64,000 nucleotides of DNA from Streptomyces sp. NBC_00683 (GTDB lineage Bacteria > Actinomycetota > Actinomycetes > Streptomycetales > Streptomycetaceae). Both the position numbers and the translations under genes were made by a program. Below, one piece after another: positions 8,008-15,137 of this stretch. Under the pieces are notes generated by a model, which saw only the letters and a list, made by a program, of their open reading frames with translations, ran no database searches and was not told where the DNA came from. Location of the stretch: assembly GCF_036226745.1 (NCBI RefSeq), contig NZ_CP109013.1:5456001-5520000 (forward strand). Reading direction: 5' to 3'. Numbering within the stretch: position 1 is the first letter of the stretch; every line of letters begins with the position of its first letter.

Positions 8008-8791
8008 CCGAGCCGGGAAGTGGGCCACCTGGGCCGTCTTCCTCCTCCTCTTCGTCCCGCTGTTCGCGGTGCCGCTGCTGGTCCTCGTCGCCGCCTCGTT
8101 CACCACGAACTGGTCCGGTGCCTTCCCCTCCGGGCCCACCACCGAGCACTACGCGGCCGCCACCAGTGGCGACTCCCTCCAGGCCCTCACCACCAGCCTG
8201 GTCACCGCCCTCTGCGCCAGCCTGCTGGCCCTCACCATCGGCTCCTGGGCCGCCGTCGCCGCCGCCTCGCTGCGCAAGCGGGGCAGGAGGCTCCTGGACG
8301 CGCTGTTCATGCTGCCGGTGGCCGTACCCTCCGTCGTCGTCGGCCTCGCGGTGCTCGTGGCGTTCAGCCGGCCTCCGGTGCTGCTCAACGGAACGCGCTG
8401 GATCGTGATCCTCGCGCACACCGTTCTTGTCACCGCGTTTGCCTACCAGTCGGTTTCGGCCGCGATCGTACGTCTGGACCCCATGTACGAGCAGGCGGCC
8501 GCCAGCCTCGGCGCGCGCCCCGGTTACGTCCTGTGGCGGATCAAGCTGCCGCTCCTGCTGCCGTCGCTGACGGCCGCCGCAGGGCTCTGCTTCGCCCTGT
8601 CCATGGGCGAGTTGAGCGCCACGATGATGCTCTACCCGCCGGACTGGACACCGCTGCCGGTGCAGATCTTCGCTGCCACCGACCGTGGCTCGCTCTTCAC
8701 CGGAGCGGCGGTGGCCGTGGTCCTGATGGGCGCGACGCTGCTCGTCCTGCTCGGCGTCTCCCGCATCCGGACCAGAGCCTCGTACCGCTGA
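7994..8791 (+). CDS. ABC transporter permease, second subunit
   Basis: Inner-membrane permease of 265 residues with about six helices; the first runs near residues 10-35. The EAA loop is AAASLGARPGYVLWRIKLPL near residues 165-185. It overlaps the previous gene by 14 bp from GTG 7994; GTG 8000 is an alternative with an 8-bp overlap. It forms the transmembrane pore with the preceding permease and is followed after 36 bp by the binding protein. The order ATPase-permease-permease-binding protein within one overlapping unit indicates a single importer. Confidence 0.85.
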   Translation: MLVHSRAGKWATWAVFLLLFVPLFAVPLLVLVAASFTTNWSGAFPSGPTTEHYAAATSGDSLQALTTSLVTALCASLLALTIGSWAAVAAASLRKRGRRLLDALFMLPVAVPSVVVGLAVLVAFSRPPVLLNGTRWIVILAHTVLVTAFAYQSVSAAIVRLDPMYEQAAASLGARPGYVLWRIKLPLLLPSLTAAAGLCFALSMGELSATMMLYPPDWTPLPVQIFAATDRGSLFTGAAVAVVLMGATLLVLLGVSRIRTRASYR

Positions 8792-8827
8792 CAACCCCGC
8801 TCTTCACCTCCAGGAGATACGACACCC

Positions 8828-9889
8828 ATGCGCAAGAACCTCCTCACCCCGGTGGCCGCCGTCACCGGCAGCCTCGTACTCGCCGCCACCCTGTCCGCCT
8901 GCGGCGGCTCCTCGGCCGCCTCCGACGAGAAGGTCGTCACCGTCTACAGCGCCGACGGCCTCAAGGGCGAGAACGGCGACGGCTGGTACGACAAGGTCTT
9001 CGAGGACTTCGAGAAGAAGACCGGCATCAAGGTCGAGTACGTCGAGGGCGGCTCCGGCGAGATGGTGCAGCGCGCCGTCCGCGAGAAGTCCAACACCCAG
9101 GCCGATGTGCTCGTCACCCTGCCGCCCTTCATCCAGCAGGCCGACTCCAAGGGGCTGCTGAAGGCGTACGAACCGGCGGGCTCCGAGCAGGTCGACGGCG
9201 CGGACAAGGCCGCCGACGGCAAGTGGACCTCGGTCGTCAACAACTACTTCGGCTTCATCTACAACAAGAAGGAGCTGACGACCCCGCCCAAGAGCTGGGA
9301 GGAGCTCCTGGACGGGAAGTTCAAGGAGAAGGTCCAGTACTCCACCCCGGGTGTCGCGGGCGACGGCACGGCCGTTCTCATCAAGGCCATGCACGACTTC
9401 GGCGGCAAGGAGCCGGCGATGGAGTACCTGAAGAAGCTCCAGACGAACAACGTCGGCCCGTCCGCCTCCACCGGCAAGCTCGCGCCCAAGGTGGACAAGG
9501 GCGAGCTGCACGCGGCCAACGGTGACGTCCAGATGAACTTCGCGCAGTCCAAGGACATGCCGAACCTCGGCATCTGGTTCCCCGCGAAGGGCAGCGGCAG
9601 GCCCACCACCTTCGCCCTGCCGTACGCGGCCGGTCTGGTCGACAAGGCCCCGCACAGCGAGAACGGCAGGAAGCTGCTCGACTTCATGCTCTCCGAGCAG
9701 GCCCAGAAGGACGTCAGCGCGGTCGGCGGCGGCTTCGCCGCCCGCAAGGACGTCAAGGCCACCGATGCCAACGCGACCGAGCTCAGCAGGCTGATCGAAG
9801 GCGTGGAGATCTTCGAGCCCGACTGGTCCGATATCGGCACCAACCTGGACAGCTACGTCGATGCCTGGAAGTCGGCGACGGGTAGCTGA
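8828..9889 (+). CDS. 2-aminoethylphosphonate-type ABC transporter substrate-binding lipoprotein
   Basis: Extracytoplasmic binding protein of 353 residues, anchored as a lipoprotein: the signal peptide ends in the lipobox LSAC at about residue 25. The mature part has the two-lobe fold of the iron/spermidine/phosphonate binding-protein class, beginning VVTVYSADGL. An AGGAG ribosome site is 10 bp upstream of ATG 8828. It delivers the ligand to the two permeases encoded before it. The phosphonate specificity comes from gene context and from resemblance to PhnS-type proteins; the ligand has not been shown. A large stem-loop follows the stop. Confidence 0.85.
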   Translation: MRKNLLTPVAAVTGSLVLAATLSACGGSSAASDEKVVTVYSADGLKGENGDGWYDKVFEDFEKKTGIKVEYVEGGSGEMVQRAVREKSNTQADVLVTLPPFIQQADSKGLLKAYEPAGSEQVDGADKAADGKWTSVVNNYFGFIYNKKELTTPPKSWEELLDGKFKEKVQYSTPGVAGDGTAVLIKAMHDFGGKEPAMEYLKKLQTNNVGPSASTGKLAPKVDKGELHAANGDVQMNFAQSKDMPNLGIWFPAKGSGRPTTFALPYAAGLVDKAPHSENGRKLLDFMLSEQAQKDVSAVGGGFAARKDVKATDANATELSRLIEGVEIFEPDWSDIGTNLDSYVDAWKSATGS

Positions 9890-9942
9890 CCGTTGCCGCA
9901 TCATTCACCGCGCAGGTGTGGAACGCCGGTGAAGCGCAACGG
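9890..9942 (+). terminator. Composite stem-loop after the binding-protein gene
   Basis: Begins directly after the stop. Outer arms CCGTTGC (9890-9896) and GCAACGG (9936-9942), and inner arms TTCACCG (9904-9910) and CGGTGAA (9927-9933), form a two-step hairpin. It could terminate or protect the transporter transcript. It ends 5 bp before the second operator-like motif. Confidence 0.5.
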
Positions 9943-9946
9943 AATC

Positions 9947-9963
9947 ATAACGGGTCTGTACCC
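9947..9963. promoter_or_regulatory. Second candidate GntR operator, upstream of the secreted phosphatase gene
   Basis: ATAACGGGTCTGTACCC shares its first 11 bases with the motif at 4062 and contains the palindrome GGGT-CTGT-ACCC. Two copies limited to the two promoter regions of the locus suggest joint control by the GntR protein. Confidence 0.5.
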
Positions 9964-10032
9964 ACGCTCAACTCCCTTTCTGTTATGGGGAGTTGAGCAC
10001 CATCAACCGTCTCCCTTCCCTCGGAGGACCTT

Positions 10033-11529
10033 GTGTCCGCAGGACTGTCCCGCCGCACGCTCCTCATGGGCGCCGCCGCCCTCGCCACCGCCGCCGGACC
10101 GCTCTCCGCAGCCGCCGCGCGCGCGGCGGCCCGCACCCCCAAGGTCCTGGCCATCGGCCTGGACGGCGCCATGCTCGGACGGATCAAGGACGCCACCGCA
10201 CCGAACCTCGACGCGCTCATGGCGTCCGGACTCACTTCGGGCAGCGCGATCTACGCCAACCCGCTGGCGCCCACCGTGTCCGGCCCCGGCTGGTCCACCG
10301 TCATCACCGGTGTCTGGCCCGACAAGCACGGTGTGAAGGACAACAGCTTCACCGGGAGCAAGTTCTCCCAGTACCCCGACTTCCTCACCCGGATCGAGAC
10401 CGCGAAGCCCGCCCTGTCGACGTACGCGGTCGCCTCCTGGAGCCCCGTCACCGACACGATCTTCTCCTCGAAGGTCGACACCCGTGTCTCCACCCCGGCC
10501 GCCGAGTACGACACGGGAACCACCAGCCGTGCCGTCGCCGAACTGAGGAACGGCAACCGGGACGCGGTCTTCGTCCACCTCGACAACATCGACCACGCGG
10601 GCCACAGCCACGGTGCCGCGAGCCAGCAGTACCTCGACGCCGTCCGCACCGCGGACACCCAGATCGGCCAGCTCGTCGCCGCCGTCACCTCGCGGGCCTC
10701 GTACGCCCTTGAGGACTGGCTCATCATGGTCACCGCCGACCACGGGCACACCGACGCGGGCGGCCACGGGGGCTCCAGCGCCGGTGAACGCCAGACCTTC
10801 CTCATCGCGAGCGGCGGCGGCATCTCCGCGGGCTCCGTCCGCCACGACATCAAGATGCCCGACCTCGCCGCCTCCGCCCTCGCACACCTCGGCATCGCGA
10901 TATCCCCGTCCTGGAACCTGGACGGCCGCCCTCTCCAGCAGCCCTCCCCGGACGCCTTCGACGCGCTCCGGCCGCAGCTGACGACCCGCGTCGACGAGAC
11001 GGGCATCGGAGCCGGAGTCCTCGGCTTCACCCACACGCCGCCCGCGGGCTGGACCATCGAGAACGGGGCGATGGGCACCGGCGGCATGACCGAATGGCGC
11101 GGCTGGACCTTCACCACCGACGAGTTCTGGACCGCTGCCGAACGCGACCAGTGGCGCGAGTCCAACGTCCGCGCCCGCAACGTCTTCGCCGTCGCGGACG
11201 GCGACGAATGGGTCGACAAGGGCTACACCGGCACCTTCGACTCCACCCTGGTCAGCCCCGCCTGGCCGGTCACCGGCGGCACCACGGCGGTCCTGCGCTA
11301 CACCACGCACTACCGCCAGGAGGCCCCGCAGAAGGGCGAGGTCCTCGTCTCGTACAACGGGGGTGCTCCCGTCCCCGTGAAGACGTACACCGCGGACGCC
11401 GTCGCCAAGGACGAGACGATCACCCTCCAGGTCCCGTCCGGCGCCACGGACGTCAAGGTCCGGTTCCGCTACACGGCGGGCAACAACTGGTACTGGGTCG
11501 TCGACGGGGTCAAGATCAGTTCCTCCTGA
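10033..11529 (+). CDS. Tat-exported alkaline-phosphatase-superfamily phosphodiesterase/phosphatase
   Basis: Secreted metallohydrolase of 498 residues. The N-terminus has a twin-arginine signal (SRRTLLMG, residues 6-13). Metal-binding segments of the type I phosphodiesterase/nucleotide pyrophosphatase family follow: GLDGA (Asp44), a candidate nucleophile region SGPGWSTV, HLDNIDHAGHSHG, and TADHGHTDAGGHGG. The last about 160 residues form an extra beta-rich domain. GTG 10033 is preceded by GGAGG. It lies downstream of the phosphonate importer and shares an operator-like motif with it, so it may free a phosphonate or phosphate group outside the cell. The superfamily also contains phosphonoacetate hydrolases; the substrate is unknown. 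Confidence 0.85.
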   Translation: MSAGLSRRTLLMGAAALATAAGPLSAAAARAAARTPKVLAIGLDGAMLGRIKDATAPNLDALMASGLTSGSAIYANPLAPTVSGPGWSTVITGVWPDKHGVKDNSFTGSKFSQYPDFLTRIETAKPALSTYAVASWSPVTDTIFSSKVDTRVSTPAAEYDTGTTSRAVAELRNGNRDAVFVHLDNIDHAGHSHGAASQQYLDAVRTADTQIGQLVAAVTSRASYALEDWLIMVTADHGHTDAGGHGGSSAGERQTFLIASGGGISAGSVRHDIKMPDLAASALAHLGIAISPSWNLDGRPLQQPSPDAFDALRPQLTTRVDETGIGAGVLGFTHTPPAGWTIENGAMGTGGMTEWRGWTFTTDEFWTAAERDQWRESNVRARNVFAVADGDEWVDKGYTGTFDSTLVSPAWPVTGGTTAVLRYTTHYRQEAPQKGEVLVSYNGGAPVPVKTYTADAVAKDETITLQVPSGATDVKVRFRYTAGNNWYWVVDGVKISSS

Positions 11530-11649
11530 CCCGAGAGTTCCGCCAGGTCGGACAGGCACCCTAAAATCAAGGACGTCGGCGCTGCACAACGCGGTGCCGC
11601 CGGCGTCCGGCACCCCGAGTGCACAGTGCGTACGGCAGGAGCACGTCCC

Positions 11650-12444
11650 ATGGCAGAGCGCAAGCCGATCGAATCCTGGCTGACCGACATGGACGGGGTC
11701 CTGATCCACGAGGGCACGCCGATCCCCGGGGCCGACGCCTTCATCAAGCGGCTGCGGGAGTCCGGACTGCCGTTCCTGGTCCTGACCAACAACTCCATCT
11801 ACACGGCCCGCGACCTGCACGCCCGCCTCAAGCGCATGGGCCTGGACGTGCCGGTGGCGAACATCTGGACGTCGGCCCTGGCCACCGCCCAGTTCCTGGA
11901 CGACCAGCGGCCGCAGGGCACGGCGTACGTCATCGGCGAGGCGGGGCTCACCACCGCGCTGCACGACATCGGCTACGTCCTCACCGACCACGAGCCCGAC
12001 TACGTGGTGCTCGGCGAGACCCGTACGTACAGCTTCGAGGCGCTCACCAAGGCGATCCGGCTGATCAACGGCGGGGCCCGCTTCATCTGCACCAACCCGG
12101 ACGAGACCGGCCCCTCCGCCGAGGGCCCGCTGCCCGCCACCGGCTCCGTCGCCGCGCTGATCACCAAGGCCACCGGCAAGGCCCCGTACTTCGCGGGCAA
12201 GCCCAACCCGCTCATGATGCGGACCGGGCTCAACGCGATCGGCGCCCACTCCGAGACCTCCGCCATGATCGGCGACCGGATGGACACCGACGTGCTCGCC
12301 GGCCTCGAGGCCGGGATGCAGACGTTCCTGGTGCTCACCGGGCTCACCACGCACGCCGACATGGACCGCTACCCGTTCCGGCCGTCCACGGTCGTCGACT
12401 CGATCGCGGACCTGGTCGAACTCGTCGACCTGCCGGTGGAGTAA
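11650..12444 (+). CDS. HAD-IIA family hydrolase (NagD-like phosphatase)
   Basis: Cytoplasmic HAD phosphatase of 264 residues. It has motif I WLTDMDGVL (residues 11-19), motif II TNN near residue 54, the lysine of GKPNP, and motif III GDRMDTD. The C2-type cap between motifs II and III marks subfamily IIA (NagD, p-nitrophenyl phosphatase). ATG 11650 has AGGAG 10 bp upstream. The gene follows the secreted phosphatase in the same direction after 120 bp, which contains an AT-rich stretch that may be its own promoter. Membership of the phosphonate regulon is possible but not shown. Confidence 0.9.
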   Translation: MAERKPIESWLTDMDGVLIHEGTPIPGADAFIKRLRESGLPFLVLTNNSIYTARDLHARLKRMGLDVPVANIWTSALATAQFLDDQRPQGTAYVIGEAGLTTALHDIGYVLTDHEPDYVVLGETRTYSFEALTKAIRLINGGARFICTNPDETGPSAEGPLPATGSVAALITKATGKAPYFAGKPNPLMMRTGLNAIGAHSETSAMIGDRMDTDVLAGLEAGMQTFLVLTGLTTHADMDRYPFRPSTVVDSIADLVELVDLPVE

Positions 12445-12530
12445 CCGTCCCCGGCCGGAGGTCACCCGACCGGCCCACAGCGGATGCGGGGAGCAGTGAC
12501 GCAGGTGAACCTGCCATCAGGAGGTTTACG

Positions 12531-13079
12531 ATGCGTTCACTGCCCCTCACGTTCTGTGCCACTGTGGCGGCCGCGACCATAGCCCTGCCCGCGTCCACCG
12601 CACTGGCCGAATCCGAGCCCAAGGACCACAAGGGATCGGTCTCGGTCACCCCGTCCAATGTCTCCCCCGGCGGGGAGGTCGAACTCTGGGTCGACGCCTG
12701 CGGCAGGAGCAGGTCGGCCACGGGGAACTCCGAAGCCTTCGTCTCCGAAGCGCGCTTCGCGCCGGCCGACGGCAAAGGCCTCTTCGCCGAGGCCCGGATC
12801 CGCTCCGACGCCGCTCCCGACGACTACGAGGTCTGGGTGACCTGCAAGGACGGCCACGGCAAGGCCACCGGCACGTTCACCGTCGTCCACCACAGCCGCC
12901 CCTCGCCCGTCGCCCCCGTCCGGGCCGGCGGCGGAGGCACCGCGACCCTCGCCGAACAGGCCGGCGAGCAGAGCGGTCCCGGGACCCGGCACGCGGTGAT
13001 CGGACTCGCCCTCGGCGCCGTAGCGGCCGTAGCCGTCGCGTTCCGCAGTGCGCGACGCCGCCGTTCGGCGCTGGACTGA
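12531..13079 (+). CDS. Secreted protein with C-terminal membrane anchor, sortase partner
   Basis: Exported protein of 182 residues. It has a signal peptide (residues 1-27, ending STALAES) and an Ig-like beta domain with a Cys pair (DACGRS and VTCKDG). A Gly-rich linker, a C-terminal hydrophobic helix (HAVIGLALGAVAAVAVAF) and a RSARRRR tail follow. The overall form is that of a wall-anchored protein, but no LPxTG or LAxTG motif is visible before the helix. The ribosome site CAGGAGG is strong. The sortase gene starts 2 bp after the stop, so the two are an operon and this is the obvious candidate partner. The binding or structural role is unknown. Confidence 0.8.
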   Translation: MRSLPLTFCATVAAATIALPASTALAESEPKDHKGSVSVTPSNVSPGGEVELWVDACGRSRSATGNSEAFVSEARFAPADGKGLFAEARIRSDAAPDDYEVWVTCKDGHGKATGTFTVVHHSRPSPVAPVRAGGGGTATLAEQAGEQSGPGTRHAVIGLALGAVAAVAVAFRSARRRRSALD

Positions 13080-13080
13080 C

Positions 13081-13758
13081 ATGCCGGCCTCCGACCGCCC
13101 CGCAGGATCCGGGCGGTTGCTGACCGGTGTCGCGTGGGCCGTCCTCCTGCTGGGGCTGTGGCTGTGGGGCCGCGAGGCCACCGACGGCAGTTCCGCGCCG
13201 ACGACCGGCGATGTCGCCGCGGTGGGGCGCCCCCTGGGCGTACCGCTGCCACCGGCGCACGACCCCCTCGACGGGGCCGCACCGCAGCGGGTCGAGATCC
13301 CCTCGATAGGGATCGAGGCACCCGTCGTCGGCCGCGGCCTCGACACCTCGGGCGCCATCGACCCGCCCCCGTACGAGATGCCGCAGACCGTCGGCTGGTA
13401 CGACAGCGGCACCGAGCCCGGCACCGAGGGCGCCGCGCTCTTCGTCGGCCACGTCGACACCGAGACGAAGCCGGCCGTCTTCTACGGGCTCAGCGCGGCC
13501 CGGCCCGGCGAGAAGATCCGGGTGAGCCGGTCCGACGGGACGGTCGCCGAGTTCACCATCGACGACGTCCAGGTCGTCACCCGGGAACGCTTCGACGCCA
13601 AGAAGGCTTACGGGCCCCGCGAGGACGGGCGGGCGGAGCTCCGGCTGATCACCTGCGGCGGTACGTACGACCGGAAGTCCCACGCGTACACGGCCAATGT
13701 GGTCGTCTCGGCGTATCTGACGGGCGAGAAGCGCGGCGCGGCCAGGAGCAGCGCCTGA
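13081..13758 (+). CDS. Class F sortase
   Basis: Membrane-anchored transpeptidase of 225 residues. An N-terminal helix (about 13-32) is followed by the sortase beta-barrel. The catalytic His is in LFVGHVDT, the catalytic Cys in RLITCGG (the TLxTC equivalent), and a candidate Arg in the following strand near YDRKSHAY. Class F enzymes are common in actinobacteria, and their preferred sorting signals are poorly known. The gene is directly downstream of a small secreted protein, and their 2-bp spacing suggests coexpression. The LAxTG protein at 2225 fits class E enzymes better. ATG 13081 gives the usual short cytoplasmic N-terminus. Confidence 0.9.
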   Translation: MPASDRPAGSGRLLTGVAWAVLLLGLWLWGREATDGSSAPTTGDVAAVGRPLGVPLPPAHDPLDGAAPQRVEIPSIGIEAPVVGRGLDTSGAIDPPPYEMPQTVGWYDSGTEPGTEGAALFVGHVDTETKPAVFYGLSAARPGEKIRVSRSDGTVAEFTIDDVQVVTRERFDAKKAYGPREDGRAELRLITCGGTYDRKSHAYTANVVVSAYLTGEKRGAARSSA

Positions 13759-14035
13759 GGCGGGCCCCCGCCCGCTCACCGGGCCCGGCCGGCGGCCCGC
13801 TCCCCCTCGGAGTCGCCGGCCGGGCCGGTCCTCGACCGCGGTGCCCGGACTGCGGGAGAAGCCCGGCACAGCACGGGAGGTCGGTGGTCCGCACTGCAGG
13901 ACACTGTAGGGCGGGGGACCGGCGCGGCCCAGTGGGTTTTTGACAGGATGTCCGGGTCCGGAGGAGGCGTCCACCGCCCGCAGCGCTGTGCCAGGATGGA
14001 TCCGACCGGTAGTACATCGCTGCGAGGGGGAATGG

Positions 14036-15082
14036 ATGTACGGCAGTTACACCGGCCGGTCCGACGTGCGCACGCGCGCGAGGACGACCGGACCGAGGGC
14101 CGGTACGGCAGCCGCGATCGGGGCGGTCCTGCTGCTCGCCGGGTGTTCCTCGTCCGGCGACGGGGACAAGGGCGCGCCCGCCGCCGTCGAACAGCAGCCC
14201 AAGGGGAGCGACCCGTACTGGGTCAACCCCGACGGGAACGCGGCGAAGCAGGTGGCCTCCTACGTGGAGGACGGCGACAAGAAGAAGGCCGACCTGATCC
14301 GGAAGATCGCCGAGCAGCCGGTGGGCGAGTGGATCGGTCCGGAGAATCCGCAGGAGGCGGCGAAGGGCTTCACCGAGGCGGCCGAGAAGGCCGACCGGGA
14401 CGCCCTGCTGGTCCTGTACAACATCCCGCACCGGGACTGCGGACAGTTCTCGAAGGGCGGGGCGGCGGACGGCGATACGTACCGGGCCTGGGTGGAGAGC
14501 GTCGCCCAGGGCATCGGGGACCGCCGGGCGACGGTCGTCCTGGAACCGGACGCCGTGCTGCACCTGGTCGACGGATGCACCCCGCAGGAGTTCCACGAGG
14601 AGCGGTACGACCTGCTGAAGGGCGCGGTCGAGCGGCTGAAGAAGCAGCCGGGCACCACGGTCTACGTGGACGCGGGCAACGCGGGGTGGCAGACGCCCGA
14701 CGCGCTCTTCCAGCCCCTGCAGCGGGCAGGCGTCGCGGAAGCCGACGGATTCGCCGTCAACGTGTCCAACTTCCAGACGACGGCGGCCAGTACGGAGTTC
14801 GGCAAGCAGCTGTCCGCGAAGGTGGGCGGCAAGCCCTTCGTGATCGACACGAGCCGCAACGGCAACGGCCCGTACGACGGCGGCGACCCCGCGGAGAACT
14901 GGTGCAATCCGCCGGGACGGGCGCTGGGCGAGCCCCCGACGACCGAGACGGGCGACGACCTGGTCGACGCGTACCTGTGGGTCAAGCGGCCGGGCGAGTC
15001 GGACGGCGACTGCAAGGGCGGGCCCAAGGCGGGCGACTGGTGGGCGGAGTACGCGCTGGGCCTGGCCCGCAACACGAAGTAG
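14036..15082 (+). CDS. cslZ: GH6 endoglucanase-like lipoprotein of the csl locus
   Basis: Glycoside hydrolase family 6 enzyme of 348 residues predicted to cut beta-1,4-glucan at the cell surface. The signal peptide ends in the lipobox LLAGCSSS near residues 35-42. GH6 motifs are LLVLYNIPHRDCGQ, VVLEPDA (a catalytic-region Asp), VIDTSRNGNGP and the ENWCNPPGRALG segment. ATG 14036 has GAGGGGG upstream; ATG 14032 is in another frame. In Streptomyces this gene accompanies cslA and glxA, which make and modify a beta-linked polymer at hyphal tips. Here it faces them convergently, with a shared stem-loop between. Confidence 0.88.
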   Translation: MYGSYTGRSDVRTRARTTGPRAGTAAAIGAVLLLAGCSSSGDGDKGAPAAVEQQPKGSDPYWVNPDGNAAKQVASYVEDGDKKKADLIRKIAEQPVGEWIGPENPQEAAKGFTEAAEKADRDALLVLYNIPHRDCGQFSKGGAADGDTYRAWVESVAQGIGDRRATVVLEPDAVLHLVDGCTPQEFHEERYDLLKGAVERLKKQPGTTVYVDAGNAGWQTPDALFQPLQRAGVAEADGFAVNVSNFQTTAASTEFGKQLSAKVGGKPFVIDTSRNGNGPYDGGDPAENWCNPPGRALGEPPTTETGDDLVDAYLWVKRPGESDGDCKGGPKAGDWWAEYALGLARNTK

Positions 15083-15089
15083 CCGAGGG

Positions 15090-15118
15090 CCCCGTGCGGC
15101 CTGCGGGGCCGCACGGGG
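15090..15118. terminator. Bidirectional terminator between cslZ and glxA
   Basis: 12-bp stem CCCCGTGCGGCC / GGCCGCACGGGG with a 5-nt loop, placed between two convergent genes. Confidence 0.75.
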
Positions 15119-15137
15119 AGCCTTCGGGCGAGAGGTC

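Noticed and set aside
10003..12465. 820-codon minus-strand frame
   Set aside because: Antisense to the phosphatase and HAD-IIA genes, which have intact motifs; the composition is Gly/Arg/Val-rich with no recognisable domain.
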